A DNA stretch of 64,000 bases from assembly GCF_036250675.1 (NCBI RefSeq), contig NZ_CP109592.1, forward strand, positions 7,936,001 to 8,000,000, in the 5' to 3' direction. Source of the DNA: Streptomyces sp. NBC_01689. Its GTDB lineage: Bacteria; Actinomycetota; Actinomycetes; Streptomycetales; Streptomycetaceae. This document shows, one piece after another, positions 27,257-36,055 of the stretch; the first letter of the stretch is position 1; every line of letters begins with the position of its first letter. A model generated the notes under the pieces. The model saw only the letters and a program-made list of their open reading frames with translations. It did not search any database and was not told the DNA's origin. The position numbers were made by a program, and so were the translations under genes.

Positions 27257-27739
27257 ATGACATCTCAGATCCCCGTGACGAACCCGGTGCTGCGGGTCGC
27301 TCCGGCCTCACCGGCCGCGGCCGTCGCCCACTTCGGCGCGAGCCTCGCCTTCCACGCCGACGTGTCCGACGTCGCCGCCGCCCTCGCGGCGGCCGAGGAC
27401 CCCGGATTCGTCGTCCTCGACTCCCGCTCCACCCCGGCGTGGGACCAGGGGCACGTGCCCGGCGCGATCCATCTGCCGACCGCCCTCGTCAGCGAGCAGG
27501 CCGGGCAGCTCCTCGACAGATCCGTGCCGGTCGTCACCTACTGCTGGGGGCCCGGCTGCAACGGCGCCACCCGTGCCGCCCTCGCCCTCGCCCGACTCGG
27601 CTTCCAGGTCAAGGAGATGCTCGGCGGCTTCGAGTACTGGGTGCGCGAGGGCTTCGAGTTCGAGACCTGGGAGGGGCGCGAGCGCCGTGGGCCCGACCCG
27701 TTGACAGTCCCGGTGGGCGCGGAGGACTGCGGCTGCTGA
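27257..27739 (+). CDS. Rhodanese-domain sulfurtransferase
   Basis: 160 residues with a single rhodanese domain: FVVLDSRSTPAWDQGHVPGA and the active-site loop YCWGPGCNGAT with C96 as the persulfide cysteine. A CGC tail (DCGC) at the C-terminus adds two cysteines that could bind metal or relay sulfur. TAGGTT lies 7 nt before the ATG (27244-27249), so the start is leaderless and the longer upstream frame is not used. Divergent from an Lrp-type gene that probably controls it. Confidence 0.88.
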   Translation: MTSQIPVTNPVLRVAPASPAAAVAHFGASLAFHADVSDVAAALAAAEDPGFVVLDSRSTPAWDQGHVPGAIHLPTALVSEQAGQLLDRSVPVVTYCWGPGCNGATRAALALARLGFQVKEMLGGFEYWVREGFEFETWEGRERRGPDPLTVPVGAEDCGC

Positions 27740-28010
27740 ACGGGGCCGGCTCCGGACGGCCGCACGGCGGCACGGCCCCGGAACGGGCCGTGGGGCAGGG
27801 CGACGTGGGAGCGGTCGGGGCAGGCGCAGGACGCGCGTTGCACCGCGTCCCCCCTCGCGGGGAGAACCGCCGACGGCGGCCGGGCCCCGGCGGCGGCCCC
27901 GGGCGCAGGGCGCGAGCCCGCGTCGCCTGGGTCCGTGTCACGGTGGTCCCGTGTCGCCGTGGGGCCGTCCGTGCCGTGGAGGGGCCGTGCCCGGCTGCCG
28001 TCGGTGGCGG

Positions 28011-29702
28011 TCAGAGCCGGGACAACTCGTCCACCAGGTCGTCCAGACCCAGCGAGCCCTGTGACAGGGCCGCCATGTGCCACGCCTTGGCGTCGAAACC
28101 GTCGCCGTGACGCCGCCGCGCGTTCGCCCGGCCCTGCAGCCAGGCCCGCTCACCGAGCTTGTAGCCGATGGCCTGACCGGGGATCGAGAGATAGCGGGTC
28201 AGCTCGCTCTCGACGAAGTCCGCGGGGCGGCTGCTGTGCGCGCCGAAGAACTCCTGGGCCAGCTCGGGCGTCCAGCGCTCACCGGGGTGGAACGGCGAGT
28301 CCGCCGGGATCTCCAGCTCCAGGTGCATACCGATGTCGACGATCACCCGCGCCGCACGCATCATCTGCGCGTCCAGATAGCCGAGGCGCTGCTCCGCGTC
28401 CGCGAGGAAGCCCAGCTCGTCCATCAGCCGCTCCGCGTAGAGCGCCCAGCCCTCGCAGTTGGCGCTCACGATGCCCACGGTCGCCTGGTAGCGCGACAGG
28501 TCCTCGACGACGTGCACCCACTGCGCGAGCTGGAGGTGGTGGCCGGGGACGCCCTCGTGGTACCAGGTCGAGACGAGGTCGTACACCGGGAACCTGGTCT
28601 GCCCCATGGTGGGCAGCCAGGTCTGGCCGGGCCGGGAGAAGTCCGACGACGGCGCGGTGTAGTACGGAGCGGCGGCGCCGCCGGGCGGAGCGATCCGGGA
28701 CTCCACCTTCCGTACCGGCTCGGCGAGTTCGAAGTGCGTGCCGTCCAGGGCGTCGATCGCCTGGTCCATCAGGCCCTGCAGCCACCGCTGGACCTCGTCG
28801 ACACCCTCGATGTGCTTGCCGTGCTCGTCCAGGTGCGCGAGCACCACCCAGGGCGACTCGGCGCCGGGCAGGATCTTCTCGGCCTCGGTCCGCATCTCGG
28901 CGAGCAGACGGTGGTACTCGGCCCAGCCGTACGCGTACGCCTCGTCGAGATCGAGATCCGTACCGTTGAAGTAGCGGGCCCAGCGCGCGTACCGCTCCCG
29001 GCCCACCGTGTTCGGCGCACCCTGGATGGTGGGCGCGTACACGTCGCGCATCCAGTCGCGCAGTTCCACCAGGGACCGGGTGGCCGACCGCGCGGCGGTG
29101 TCCAGTTCTTCGCGCAGGGAGTCGGGGCCCGCGGTGACGAAGTCCTCGAACCAGGGCCGGCCGTGCTCGTCCGGGGCGGACCACTCGGTGAGCTGGTCGA
29201 CGAAGGTCGCGGTGGGACGTGGACCCGCGTAGAGCTTGCGCTCCAGCCCCAGGGCCAGCGACTCGCGGTATCCCGCCAGCGCGGTCGGCACGGCGCGCAG
29301 CCGCTCGGCGATCGCTGCCCAGTCCTTGTCGGTCGCGGTCGGCGCGATGCTGAAGACCTGCCGGACCGCGTGCGCGGCGGTGTGCATGTTGCCGACCGCG
29401 CGCAGCCCCTCCTCGGCGTCGTGGACGGCCAGTTCGGCGGTCAGCCGTTCACGCAGCAGGCGTGCGCAGCGGCGCTCGATGTCGCTGTCCGCGCCCGGCC
29501 GCCGTTCCGCCTCGTCGAGGCGGGCGAGGGTCGCCCGGGCGAGCCCGGCGAGAGCCTGCTGGCCCGCGGGCGAGGGATCCGGGAGCAGGCCGGCGCTCTC
29601 CTTCACTCCGAGGTACGTACCGAGGACCGGGTCGAGGGCGATGAGTTCGTCGACGTACGTGTCGGCGACCTCGCGGGGCAGCGGGTTCTTCGTCTCTGAC
29701 AT
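28011..29702 (-). CDS. DUF885 family protein, putative metallopeptidase-like hydrolase
   Basis: 563 residues, cytoplasmic by sequence (no signal peptide). The DUF885 core shows WYHEGVPGHHLQ, an HExxxHH-type metal motif, and NCEGWALYAE, both typical of the family, which resembles M32/M3-like peptidases in fold. Substrate unknown. Downstream of the second Lrp gene on the same strand, with a 63-bp gap, so they may be co-transcribed. Confidence 0.85.
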   Translation of the reverse strand: MSETKNPLPREVADTYVDELIALDPVLGTYLGVKESAGLLPDPSPAGQQALAGLARATLARLDEAERRPGADSDIERRCARLLRERLTAELAVHDAEEGLRAVGNMHTAAHAVRQVFSIAPTATDKDWAAIAERLRAVPTALAGYRESLALGLERKLYAGPRPTATFVDQLTEWSAPDEHGRPWFEDFVTAGPDSLREELDTAARSATRSLVELRDWMRDVYAPTIQGAPNTVGRERYARWARYFNGTDLDLDEAYAYGWAEYHRLLAEMRTEAEKILPGAESPWVVLAHLDEHGKHIEGVDEVQRWLQGLMDQAIDALDGTHFELAEPVRKVESRIAPPGGAAAPYYTAPSSDFSRPGQTWLPTMGQTRFPVYDLVSTWYHEGVPGHHLQLAQWVHVVEDLSRYQATVGIVSANCEGWALYAERLMDELGFLADAEQRLGYLDAQMMRAARVIVDIGMHLELEIPADSPFHPGERWTPELAQEFFGAHSSRPADFVESELTRYLSIPGQAIGYKLGERAWLQGRANARRRHGDGFDAKAWHMAALSQGSLGLDDLVDELSRL

Positions 29703-29765
29703 GCCGACATCCTCATACGGGAACCGGTGCCACGTCAGCCCGTCACCACGCGGTTCTGGCCCGCA

Positions 29766-30272
29766 TCAGCCCGATTTCGCTGTGGGCGTCGCGGCCGGGC
29801 CGGCGGGCGGCAGGAGCGGACCGCAGTCCCACTGCTGGAAGATCAACCGGGTCTCCACGCGGGCGACTTCCCGCTGGGAGGTGAACTCGTCGAGGACCAG
29901 CCGCTGCAGGTCGGCCATGTCCGCGACCGCGACCTGGACGAGGTAGTCGTCGGGGCCGGTGAGATGGAAGACCGTCCGGGACTCCGGCAGTGCCCTGATC
30001 CGGTCCACGAACGGGCCCACCAGCTCCCTGCGGTGCGGCCTGACCTGTACGGACAGCAGGGCCTCCAGGCCCCGGCCGAGCTTCGCCGGATCGAGCCGCA
30101 GCTGGTGGCCGAGGATGACGCCCGCGCGACGCAGCCGCGTCACCCGGTCCAGGCAGGTCGAGGGCGCGACGCCGACCTGCGCGGCGAGGTCGCGGTAGGT
30201 CGTCCGGGCGTCGTTCTGCAGCAGTCGCAGCAGATGAAGATCCACCGGATCGAGTACGACAGAATCGGCCAT
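29766..30272 (-). CDS. Lrp/AsnC-family regulator
   Basis: 168 residues: HTH (YRDLAAQVGVAPSTCLDRVT), RAM domain (FHLTGPDDYLVQVAVADM), and a short Pro/Ala tail. TACGTT lies 6 nt before the ATG (minus strand 30284-30279), indicating leaderless transcription. It is divergent from a trans-sulfuration PLP enzyme; regulators of this type often control an adjacent amino-acid-degrading gene. The DUF885 gene follows downstream. Confidence 0.9.
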   Translation of the reverse strand: MADSVVLDPVDLHLLRLLQNDARTTYRDLAAQVGVAPSTCLDRVTRLRRAGVILGHQLRLDPAKLGRGLEALLSVQVRPHRRELVGPFVDRIRALPESRTVFHLTGPDDYLVQVAVADMADLQRLVLDEFTSQREVARVETRLIFQQWDCGPLLPPAGPAATPTAKSG

Positions 30273-30353
30273 GGCCCGAACGTAACACGGGTTCTGGCGC
30301 TATGACCCCGGTCGGTGTTCAGGCTGTTGTGCATGGACTTCGGCGGAGATGAC

Positions 30354-31823
30354 ATGGACGCGGGCAGGCGCGGCACGGACGGCACCGAGGTCGGCGCCGA
30401 CACCGGGCTCGACTCCGGGCGTGGGGGGACGAATCCGGTCGGGAGCGGGCCGGACGCCGGGACCACCGACACCGGTGCGGGGCTCACGGGGGTCTCCGGC
30501 ACCAGGGGCGTCGGCGGCGTCACCGGCACCGGACCGACCGGAACCACGGCAGCCGTGGACACCACCGGCACCACCAGCACCGTGGGCACCCCCGGCACCG
30601 GAATTTCCCATCCGCGGCGTGGCACCCGCGGCCGTACCCGCGCTCTGGCCACCGAGGCCGTGCACGCGGGGCGGGAGGATCTCGCCCGGAGCGGGCTGCA
30701 CGCCGCGCCGATCGACCTCTCGACCACCTATCCCTCGTACGACAGCCGGGGCGAGGCCGCCCGCATCGACGCGTTCGCGGCCGACGGCGCCGAACCGGAG
30801 GGTCCGCCGGTCTACGGCCGCCTCGGCAACCCGACCGTCGCGCGCTTCGAGACCGCCCTCGCCCGGCTCGAAGGGACCGAGAGCGCGGTCGCGTTCGCCA
30901 GCGGCATGGCGGCCCTGAGCGCCGTACTGCTCGTCCGCAACGCGATGGGCCTGCGTCATGTCGTCGCCGTGCGCCCGCTGTACGGATGCAGCGACCACCT
31001 CCTCACGGCGGGACTGCTCGGCTCGGAGGTGACCTGGGTCGACCCCGCGGGCATCGAGGACGCGCTGCGCCCCGACACCGGACTCGTCATGGTCGAGTCA
31101 CCGGCCAATCCGACGCTCGCCGAGATCGACCTGCGCGCCGTCGCGCACGCCTGCGGCTCCGTACCGCTCCTCGCCGACAACACCTTCGCCACGCCGGTGC
31201 TGCAACGGCCCGCCGAGCGGGGGGCCCGGCTGGTGCTGCACAGCGCCACCAAGTACCTGGGCGGGCACGGGGACGTCATGGCCGGAGTGGTCGCGTGCGA
31301 CGAGGAGTTCGCCGGACGGCTGCGCCAGGTGCGGTTCGCCACCGGTGGCGTCCTGCATCCGCTGGCCGGGTATCTGCTGCTGCGGGGGCTGTCGACCCTG
31401 CCGGTACGGGTCCGGGCCGCGTCCGCGAGCGCCGCCGAACTCGCCGGCCGGCTCGCCGCGGACCCGCGCGTCACCCGGGTCCACTACCCGCGGATCGGCG
31501 GCGCCATGATCGCCTTCGAGGTGGCCGGGGACCCGCACGAGGTCATCGCCGGGGTCCGGCTGATCACCCCCGCGGTCAGTCTCGGCAGCGTCGACAGCCT
31601 GATCCAGCACCCGGCGTCCATCAGTCACCGCATCGTCGCCGAGGGGGACCGGCACGGCGCGGGCGTGAGCGATCGCCTGCTGCGGATGTCGGTGGGCCTG
31701 GAGGACGTCGACGACCTGTGGGCCGACCTGGACGCGGCCCTGGGATATGCGACCGCCGGGCGCGCGGCGGAGGGCGGGGGCCTCAACCTGCGTGAGGAGC
31801 ACGCGGGTTCGGCCGCCGGCTGA
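30354..31823 (+). CDS. Trans-sulfuration-type PLP enzyme (Cys/Met metabolism family)
   Basis: 489 residues from the ATG at 30354, which has GGAG 5 nt upstream. Residues 1 to about 85 are a low-complexity Gly/Thr extension not usual for the family. The catalytic part carries TYPSYDSRGE, YGRLGNPTVARFE, FASGMAAL, and the PLP lysine in HSATKYLGGHGD. The family includes cystathionine gamma-synthase/lyase and methionine gamma-lyase; which reaction applies is unclear. It is divergent from an Lrp regulator and followed by a strong terminator. Confidence 0.85.
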   Translation: MDAGRRGTDGTEVGADTGLDSGRGGTNPVGSGPDAGTTDTGAGLTGVSGTRGVGGVTGTGPTGTTAAVDTTGTTSTVGTPGTGISHPRRGTRGRTRALATEAVHAGREDLARSGLHAAPIDLSTTYPSYDSRGEAARIDAFAADGAEPEGPPVYGRLGNPTVARFETALARLEGTESAVAFASGMAALSAVLLVRNAMGLRHVVAVRPLYGCSDHLLTAGLLGSEVTWVDPAGIEDALRPDTGLVMVESPANPTLAEIDLRAVAHACGSVPLLADNTFATPVLQRPAERGARLVLHSATKYLGGHGDVMAGVVACDEEFAGRLRQVRFATGGVLHPLAGYLLLRGLSTLPVRVRAASASAAELAGRLAADPRVTRVHYPRIGGAMIAFEVAGDPHEVIAGVRLITPAVSLGSVDSLIQHPASISHRIVAEGDRHGAGVSDRLLRMSVGLEDVDDLWADLDAALGYATAGRAAEGGGLNLREEHAGSAAG

Positions 31824-31888
31824 CGGGGGAGACGGCCGGGCGAGGGGGAAATCGGCCGGCGAGGGGGGACGGGGGAGGAGGGGGAATC

Positions 31889-31924
31889 GGGGAGGCCCCG
31901 GGCGAGGTCGCCCGGGGCCTCCCC
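31889..31924. terminator. Strong bidirectional terminator, 17-bp perfect arms
   Basis: Arms 31889-31905 and 31908-31924 are exact complements around a GG loop. It lies between the convergent PLP-enzyme and ACT-GNAT genes. Confidence 0.8.
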
Positions 31925-31963
31925 TTACGGCTGAGCGCGGAGCGCGAGCGCGGCGGTGCCGGC

Positions 31964-33475
31964 CTAGGGCCGGACCTGTTCCTGGCCCCGGACGTACGGG
32001 AGCGGGGGCGTCGCGGGCGGCGTGTTCAGGCGCGCCGTGATCACCAGGGTGCCCTCCTCGATCTGGTAGTCGAGAGGGAGCCCGAGGCTCCGCATCGCGG
32101 CGACCATTCCGGTGTTGGAGGCCTGCGTGACGGCGTACACGCTCGCGCACCCCGCCTCGACCGCCATCGCCACCAGTCGGACGAGGAGCTCGCCTCCGAC
32201 ACCGCGCCGCTGCCAGTCGTCCTCCACGAGCAGGGCGATCTCGGTCTCGTCACCGTCCCAGAGGAGGTGGCCGAGCCCGACCATGCGCCCGGACGACGTC
32301 CGGACGGCGAGGGTCCGGCCGAAGCGCGGGCTGAGCAGGTGGTTCAGATAGCGGTCCGCGTCCCCGACCGGCCCGTGGTACCGCATGGTCAGCGTGCGCG
32401 ACGAGCAGCGCTCGTGCATCGCCTTCGCCGCCGCCAGGTCCGACACGTCCGCGCGGCGGACGGTGATCTCGTTGCCCTCCGGCAGGGTCAGCAGGTCCTG
32501 GCCCGGGGGGATGCGCGGGCCCAGCCGCGCGTCCAGCTCGACGAGCGCGCGCGCCCGGGCGAACTCGGTCGGCGTGAACGGCAAATACGGTCGCTCCACC
32601 GTGATCACCCCACCCTCCGGTGTGCGCAGCCGCATCACCGTGTCCTCCAGCGCTCCCTCGACCGGCGCACCCTCTTCCGCCCGGCCCGATCCAGGAGACC
32701 TGGCGGGCAGCGAACGAATGGTGCACCGACCGAGCAACTGCCGGAGGGCCAGCGGAAGTTCCGCCGCGTCCAGAGCGGTTCGGGTGGCCAGGGCGAGGAC
32801 GCGGGTGGGCGCGTCCACCAGATCGTGGGCGTCGGCCCGCTCGATCCAGGTGCCGGAGCCCCCCGCCCCGGAGACCGCGCGGGTGATCTCGGACGCCGCC
32901 AGCTCCGCGGGCGCGCGCAGCAGGAACTCGTCCACGGTGCCTTCCGCGAGCGGGTGCGTCTGCAGGCTGAGGATGTCGACCCGGTGGTGCGCCAGCGCCG
33001 TGCACAGCGCGGCCAGCGAACCGGGCCGGTCCTTGACCGTCGTCCGCATCCGCCACAGCACCGTCACCCCGGCGGCGGGCTCCGGCGCCGCGTCGGACTG
33101 CCGGGGGCCCTCGGTGTGCCCCGTGTCCCCTGTGTTTCCTGTGTCTCCCTCTCCGGTCCTCCTGGCCTCATCGGTCTTCGTGGTCCGCCCGGACCGGCGC
33201 CGTGCGGCGCCGGTCCGGGCACCGGTATGGTCCGGCGGCGGCGCGTGACCGTGGCGGCGTGCCCACCAGGTGTGGAATCCGGCCGTGGCGACCAGCAGGG
33301 CGGCCGAGATCACCAGCAGCACGGGCCCGTCGGGGCCGTGCCCGATCAGGTTGGCGACGCCGTCCGCGACCGTGACGGCCGTGAACAGCGCGGCGAGTTC
33401 CACGACGTCCCGCCGCCAGTGGTGGACCGGACGACCGTGCCTCGCACGGGTCACATCAGACATGTCTGGAGTCAT
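31964..33475 (-). CDS. Membrane-anchored ACT-GNAT fusion protein
   Basis: 503 residues with an unusual order. Two hydrophobic helices lie near 24-70 (VVELAALFTAVTVADGV; VLLVISAALLVATAGF). A polar Thr/Gly/Arg linker (75-135) follows, then an ACT-like ligand domain (TTVKDRPGSLAALCTALAHH), a middle region, and a C-terminal GNAT acetyltransferase (VEDDWQRRGVGGELLVRL is the acetyl-CoA loop). Soluble ACT-GNAT proteins are known as amino-acid-sensing protein lysine acetyltransferases in actinobacteria; the membrane anchor is the odd part. An ATG at 33463 is also possible; a palindrome CAGACATGTCTG overlaps it. Confidence 0.75.
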   Translation of the reverse strand: MTPDMSDVTRARHGRPVHHWRRDVVELAALFTAVTVADGVANLIGHGPDGPVLLVISAALLVATAGFHTWWARRHGHAPPPDHTGARTGAARRRSGRTTKTDEARRTGEGDTGNTGDTGHTEGPRQSDAAPEPAAGVTVLWRMRTTVKDRPGSLAALCTALAHHRVDILSLQTHPLAEGTVDEFLLRAPAELAASEITRAVSGAGGSGTWIERADAHDLVDAPTRVLALATRTALDAAELPLALRQLLGRCTIRSLPARSPGSGRAEEGAPVEGALEDTVMRLRTPEGGVITVERPYLPFTPTEFARARALVELDARLGPRIPPGQDLLTLPEGNEITVRRADVSDLAAAKAMHERCSSRTLTMRYHGPVGDADRYLNHLLSPRFGRTLAVRTSSGRMVGLGHLLWDGDETEIALLVEDDWQRRGVGGELLVRLVAMAVEAGCASVYAVTQASNTGMVAAMRSLGLPLDYQIEEGTLVITARLNTPPATPPLPYVRGQEQVRP

Positions 33476-34054
33476 GGAGCCACTGTGAAGGAGTGGTGTT
33501 GCGTGATCACGAACGGTCTGTGACTGATCGGTAAAGTGTCCTTCTATCCCTTTTGTAGTTCTTTTTGCGGTTGTTTTGCCTCCTTCGGAGCGCCGGAGTT
33601 ACGCGCCTGGTCAGATCCCCGGCGTCAGGGTCGGCGCCGTCCGCGGTCGACGAGCCCGTGTCACCACTTTGGACGAGCCGCTTCGGTCAGCCGTCTGCGC
33701 GGGGTGGACGAGATCACCGGGCGCCCCGGAGCGCACGGCGGAGTCCGCGGGGACGGCCGGCAGGTCCCCAGCCCCCGTGAGGCCGTACCGCCGGTGCCCG
33801 CGGCGGCGAGATCGGCCGGCACAGTGGGGCGGCGGCGAGATCGGCCGGCAGCAATGGGAGCGCGCCGCCGAGCACCGCGAGGAGTCAGGCCGCCGCGACC
33901 TGAGGTCACGTCAGAAAGCCTGCGACGAAACGTGGATGGCCCGCGACACCGATCAGGACCCGACGGCGCGCGCGCTCACGCGGGCGCGCACCGGGGGATG
34001 ACTCCGGTGCGCGACCCGACACGTCGAGGGTACGGGAGTTCGCAGGGGGGCGGG
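33476..34054. other. Gene-poor stretch with an AT-rich patch and direct repeats
   Basis: About 580 bp with no supported gene. 33528-33590 is clearly richer in A+T than its surroundings (T-runs such as cttttgtagttctttttg) and may hold the promoter of the ACT-GNAT gene. GATCAC and GTGACTGATC form an imperfect dyad at 33503-33527. The rest is GC-rich and looks decayed. Confidence 0.5.
33801..33850. repeat. 21-bp perfect direct repeat, 29-bp period
   Basis: The 21-mer starting cggcggcgagatcgg occurs at 33801-33821 and again at 33830-33850, exact, in the non-coding stretch before the phosphatase remnant. Confidence 0.75.
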
Positions 34055-34288
34055 CTACTGGCCGACACGACCCGGCTGGAGCACCTGGGTGAACAGCACG
34101 GTTCCGTCCTGCTCCCGCAGACGCACCGTCAACTCCCCGCTGCCGCCGTCGATGTCGACCTCCCCGAAGAACTGGTAGCCCTCGGCCGGCGACACGTCGG
34201 CGGCCGTCGGCGCCTTGACGAAGACCCGGTCGGGACCGAAGGTGCCGTCGAGCGCGCCGCAGCGCGTACGGAAACCGTGAGTGAGCAA
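34055..34288 (-). pseudogene. 3' remnant of a secreted phosphatase gene
   Basis: A 77-codon frame bounded upstream by a TGA. From about residue 15 it reads like the C-terminal end of a streptomycete phosphatase (FGPDRVFVKAP, then EGYQFFGEVDIDG and ELTVRLREQDGTVLF). The catalytic part is missing; upstream DNA on this strand is low complexity. I recall an alkaline phosphatase gene in the corresponding S. coelicolor region (SCO1290), which would fit a deletion remnant. Family assignment is tentative; it could be an intact short unknown gene starting at the TTG. Confidence 0.4.
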
Positions 34289-34526
34289 CTGCCCTCACGG
34301 ACACCGGAGTCGGAGGTGACGACAGCGCCGCGCACCCGTCGGCCCCGTGCCGGCCGGGACGGGTGACCTGCCGGGACGGCTCCCTCGTCCGGGCCGTCCC
34401 CCCGCTCACCCGGTCGCCGCACCCCGTGCCGCTCACCCGGGCATCCCGGCCGTACCCGTGGCCCCGGCGTCGCACCCCGTCCCCCGCGCCCGGTCGCCGC
34501 ACCCCCGCACCGCGCCCCCGTCCCGC

Positions 34527-36008
34527 TCACCCGGCCGTCCCGTCCCGTGCCGCCTCCGCCAGCAGCCGGACCCCTTCGCGGAGCTGCCCGGGGGACCGGT
34601 GGGCGTAACCGAGGACCAGCCGCAGGCCGCCCGTCCGCACGGCGCGTTCGTAGTCCGAGAGCGGACGCACGGCCACCCCGGCCGCGGCGGCCCGCGGCAG
34701 GAACGCGTCGGACGGCCCGTACCGCTCGGGAAGCGCGGCGATGACGTGCAGCCCCGCCGCGATCCCGGACACCTCCGTGCCGGGAAGGTGTTCCGCCAGG
34801 GCCGAGACGAGGGTGTCGCGCCGTTCCTGGTAGGCGCGCCGGCAGCGGCGCAACTGCCGGTCGTAGTCGCCCCGTTCCACGAACCGTGCCAGGAGCGCCT
34901 GGTCGACGACGGGGTTCCCCAGGTCCATGGTGCGTTTGCGTGCGACGACCTCCGCGGCGAGCGACGCCGGTACGAGCAGCCAGCCGAGCCGCAGGCCGGG
35001 CGCGAGGGACTTGCTGACCGACCCCGTGTAGGCGACCCGTTCGGGATCGAGTCCCTGGAGCGCGCCCACCGGGGACCGGTCGTAGCGGAAGTCCCCGTCG
35101 TAGTCGTCCTCGATCACCAGCCCGTCCACCGAGCGTGCCCAGTCGAGGAGTTCGGCACGGCGCCGTGCGGAGTACGCGATCCCCGAGGGGAACTGGTGGG
35201 AAGGCGTCGTCACCAGTGCCCGTACGCCCGACGCCCTCAGCGGTCCCATGGCGGTCCCGTCCCCGTCCAGGGGCAGCGGTACGGTGCCGACCGCCGCCGC
35301 GGCGAACAGGGCGGCGTGTTCGGGACTGCCGGGGTCCTCCACCCCGACGGTGCGGATCCCGAGCGCGTGGAGCGCGCATCCCAGCAGTGTCATCGCCTGC
35401 GCGACCCCGGACACCACGACGACGCGCTCCGGGTCCGCGACCACGCCGCGGCGGCGCACGAGCAGTTCCGCGACGGCGGTGCGCAGCCGGGGCAGACCAC
35501 GGGGGTCCGGGTAACCCAGTGCGTGGTGCGGTAGTTCGGCGAGCACCCCGCGCCGGGCACCGGCCCAGGCGGCCCGCGGGAACAGGGACAGATCCGGCGT
35601 GCCGGGAAGGAAGTCGGCGCGCACCCCGGCCGGACGCGGGGCCAGGTCGACGGCCGTCGGGCGGGCCGCCCGGACGGCGTCGCCGACCCAGGTCCCCGCG
35701 CCCCGGCCGCTGCGCAGGTAACCCTCCGCCGTCAACTGCTCGTACGCCTCGGTGACCAGACCCCGTGACACCCCCAGATCGACGGCCAGTTCACGGCTGG
35801 ACGGCAGCCGGGTGCCGGGCGCCAGCCGTCCCGTACGCACCGCCTCCCGCAACGCGGCCTGCAGCGCGCGGCCACGCGCGCGTGCGGGCGCCGAGGCGGT
35901 CGGCAGGAGCAGTTCCCAGGCCGCGGTCCAGGACTCTCGGCCCGCCGTCCCGCCGGCATCCGGGGACGGCCCGAGCGCCTCGCCGTGACCGGTCCCCGAT
36001 GGCGTCAT
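34527..36008 (-). CDS. MocR/PdxR-type regulator (GntR HTH + aminotransferase domain)
   Basis: 493 residues. A GntR winged helix (about 40-110: LPSSRELAVDLGVSRGLVTE) joins a fold type I aminotransferase-like domain with the PLP lysine in GSVSKSLAPGLRLGW and IEDDYDGDFRYD upstream. MocR proteins sense PLP or PLP-amino acid adducts and control pyridoxal, GABA or transport genes. The divergent EamA gene, 47 bp away, is the likely target. The start ATG is immediately beside that promoter. Confidence 0.92.
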   Translation of the reverse strand: MTPSGTGHGEALGPSPDAGGTAGRESWTAAWELLLPTASAPARARGRALQAALREAVRTGRLAPGTRLPSSRELAVDLGVSRGLVTEAYEQLTAEGYLRSGRGAGTWVGDAVRAARPTAVDLAPRPAGVRADFLPGTPDLSLFPRAAWAGARRGVLAELPHHALGYPDPRGLPRLRTAVAELLVRRRGVVADPERVVVVSGVAQAMTLLGCALHALGIRTVGVEDPGSPEHAALFAAAAVGTVPLPLDGDGTAMGPLRASGVRALVTTPSHQFPSGIAYSARRRAELLDWARSVDGLVIEDDYDGDFRYDRSPVGALQGLDPERVAYTGSVSKSLAPGLRLGWLLVPASLAAEVVARKRTMDLGNPVVDQALLARFVERGDYDRQLRRCRRAYQERRDTLVSALAEHLPGTEVSGIAAGLHVIAALPERYGPSDAFLPRAAAAGVAVRPLSDYERAVRTGGLRLVLGYAHRSPGQLREGVRLLAEAARDGTAG

Positions 36009-36055
36009 GGAAGTGGACCTTAATCCGGACCGCGGCCGTTCGTAGCGTCACCGTC

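Noticed and set aside
33536..34366. Plus-strand frame of 276 codons in the gene-poor stretch
   Set aside because: Arg/Pro/Gly-rich without motif; it crosses the exact direct repeats and the phosphatase remnant on the other strand.
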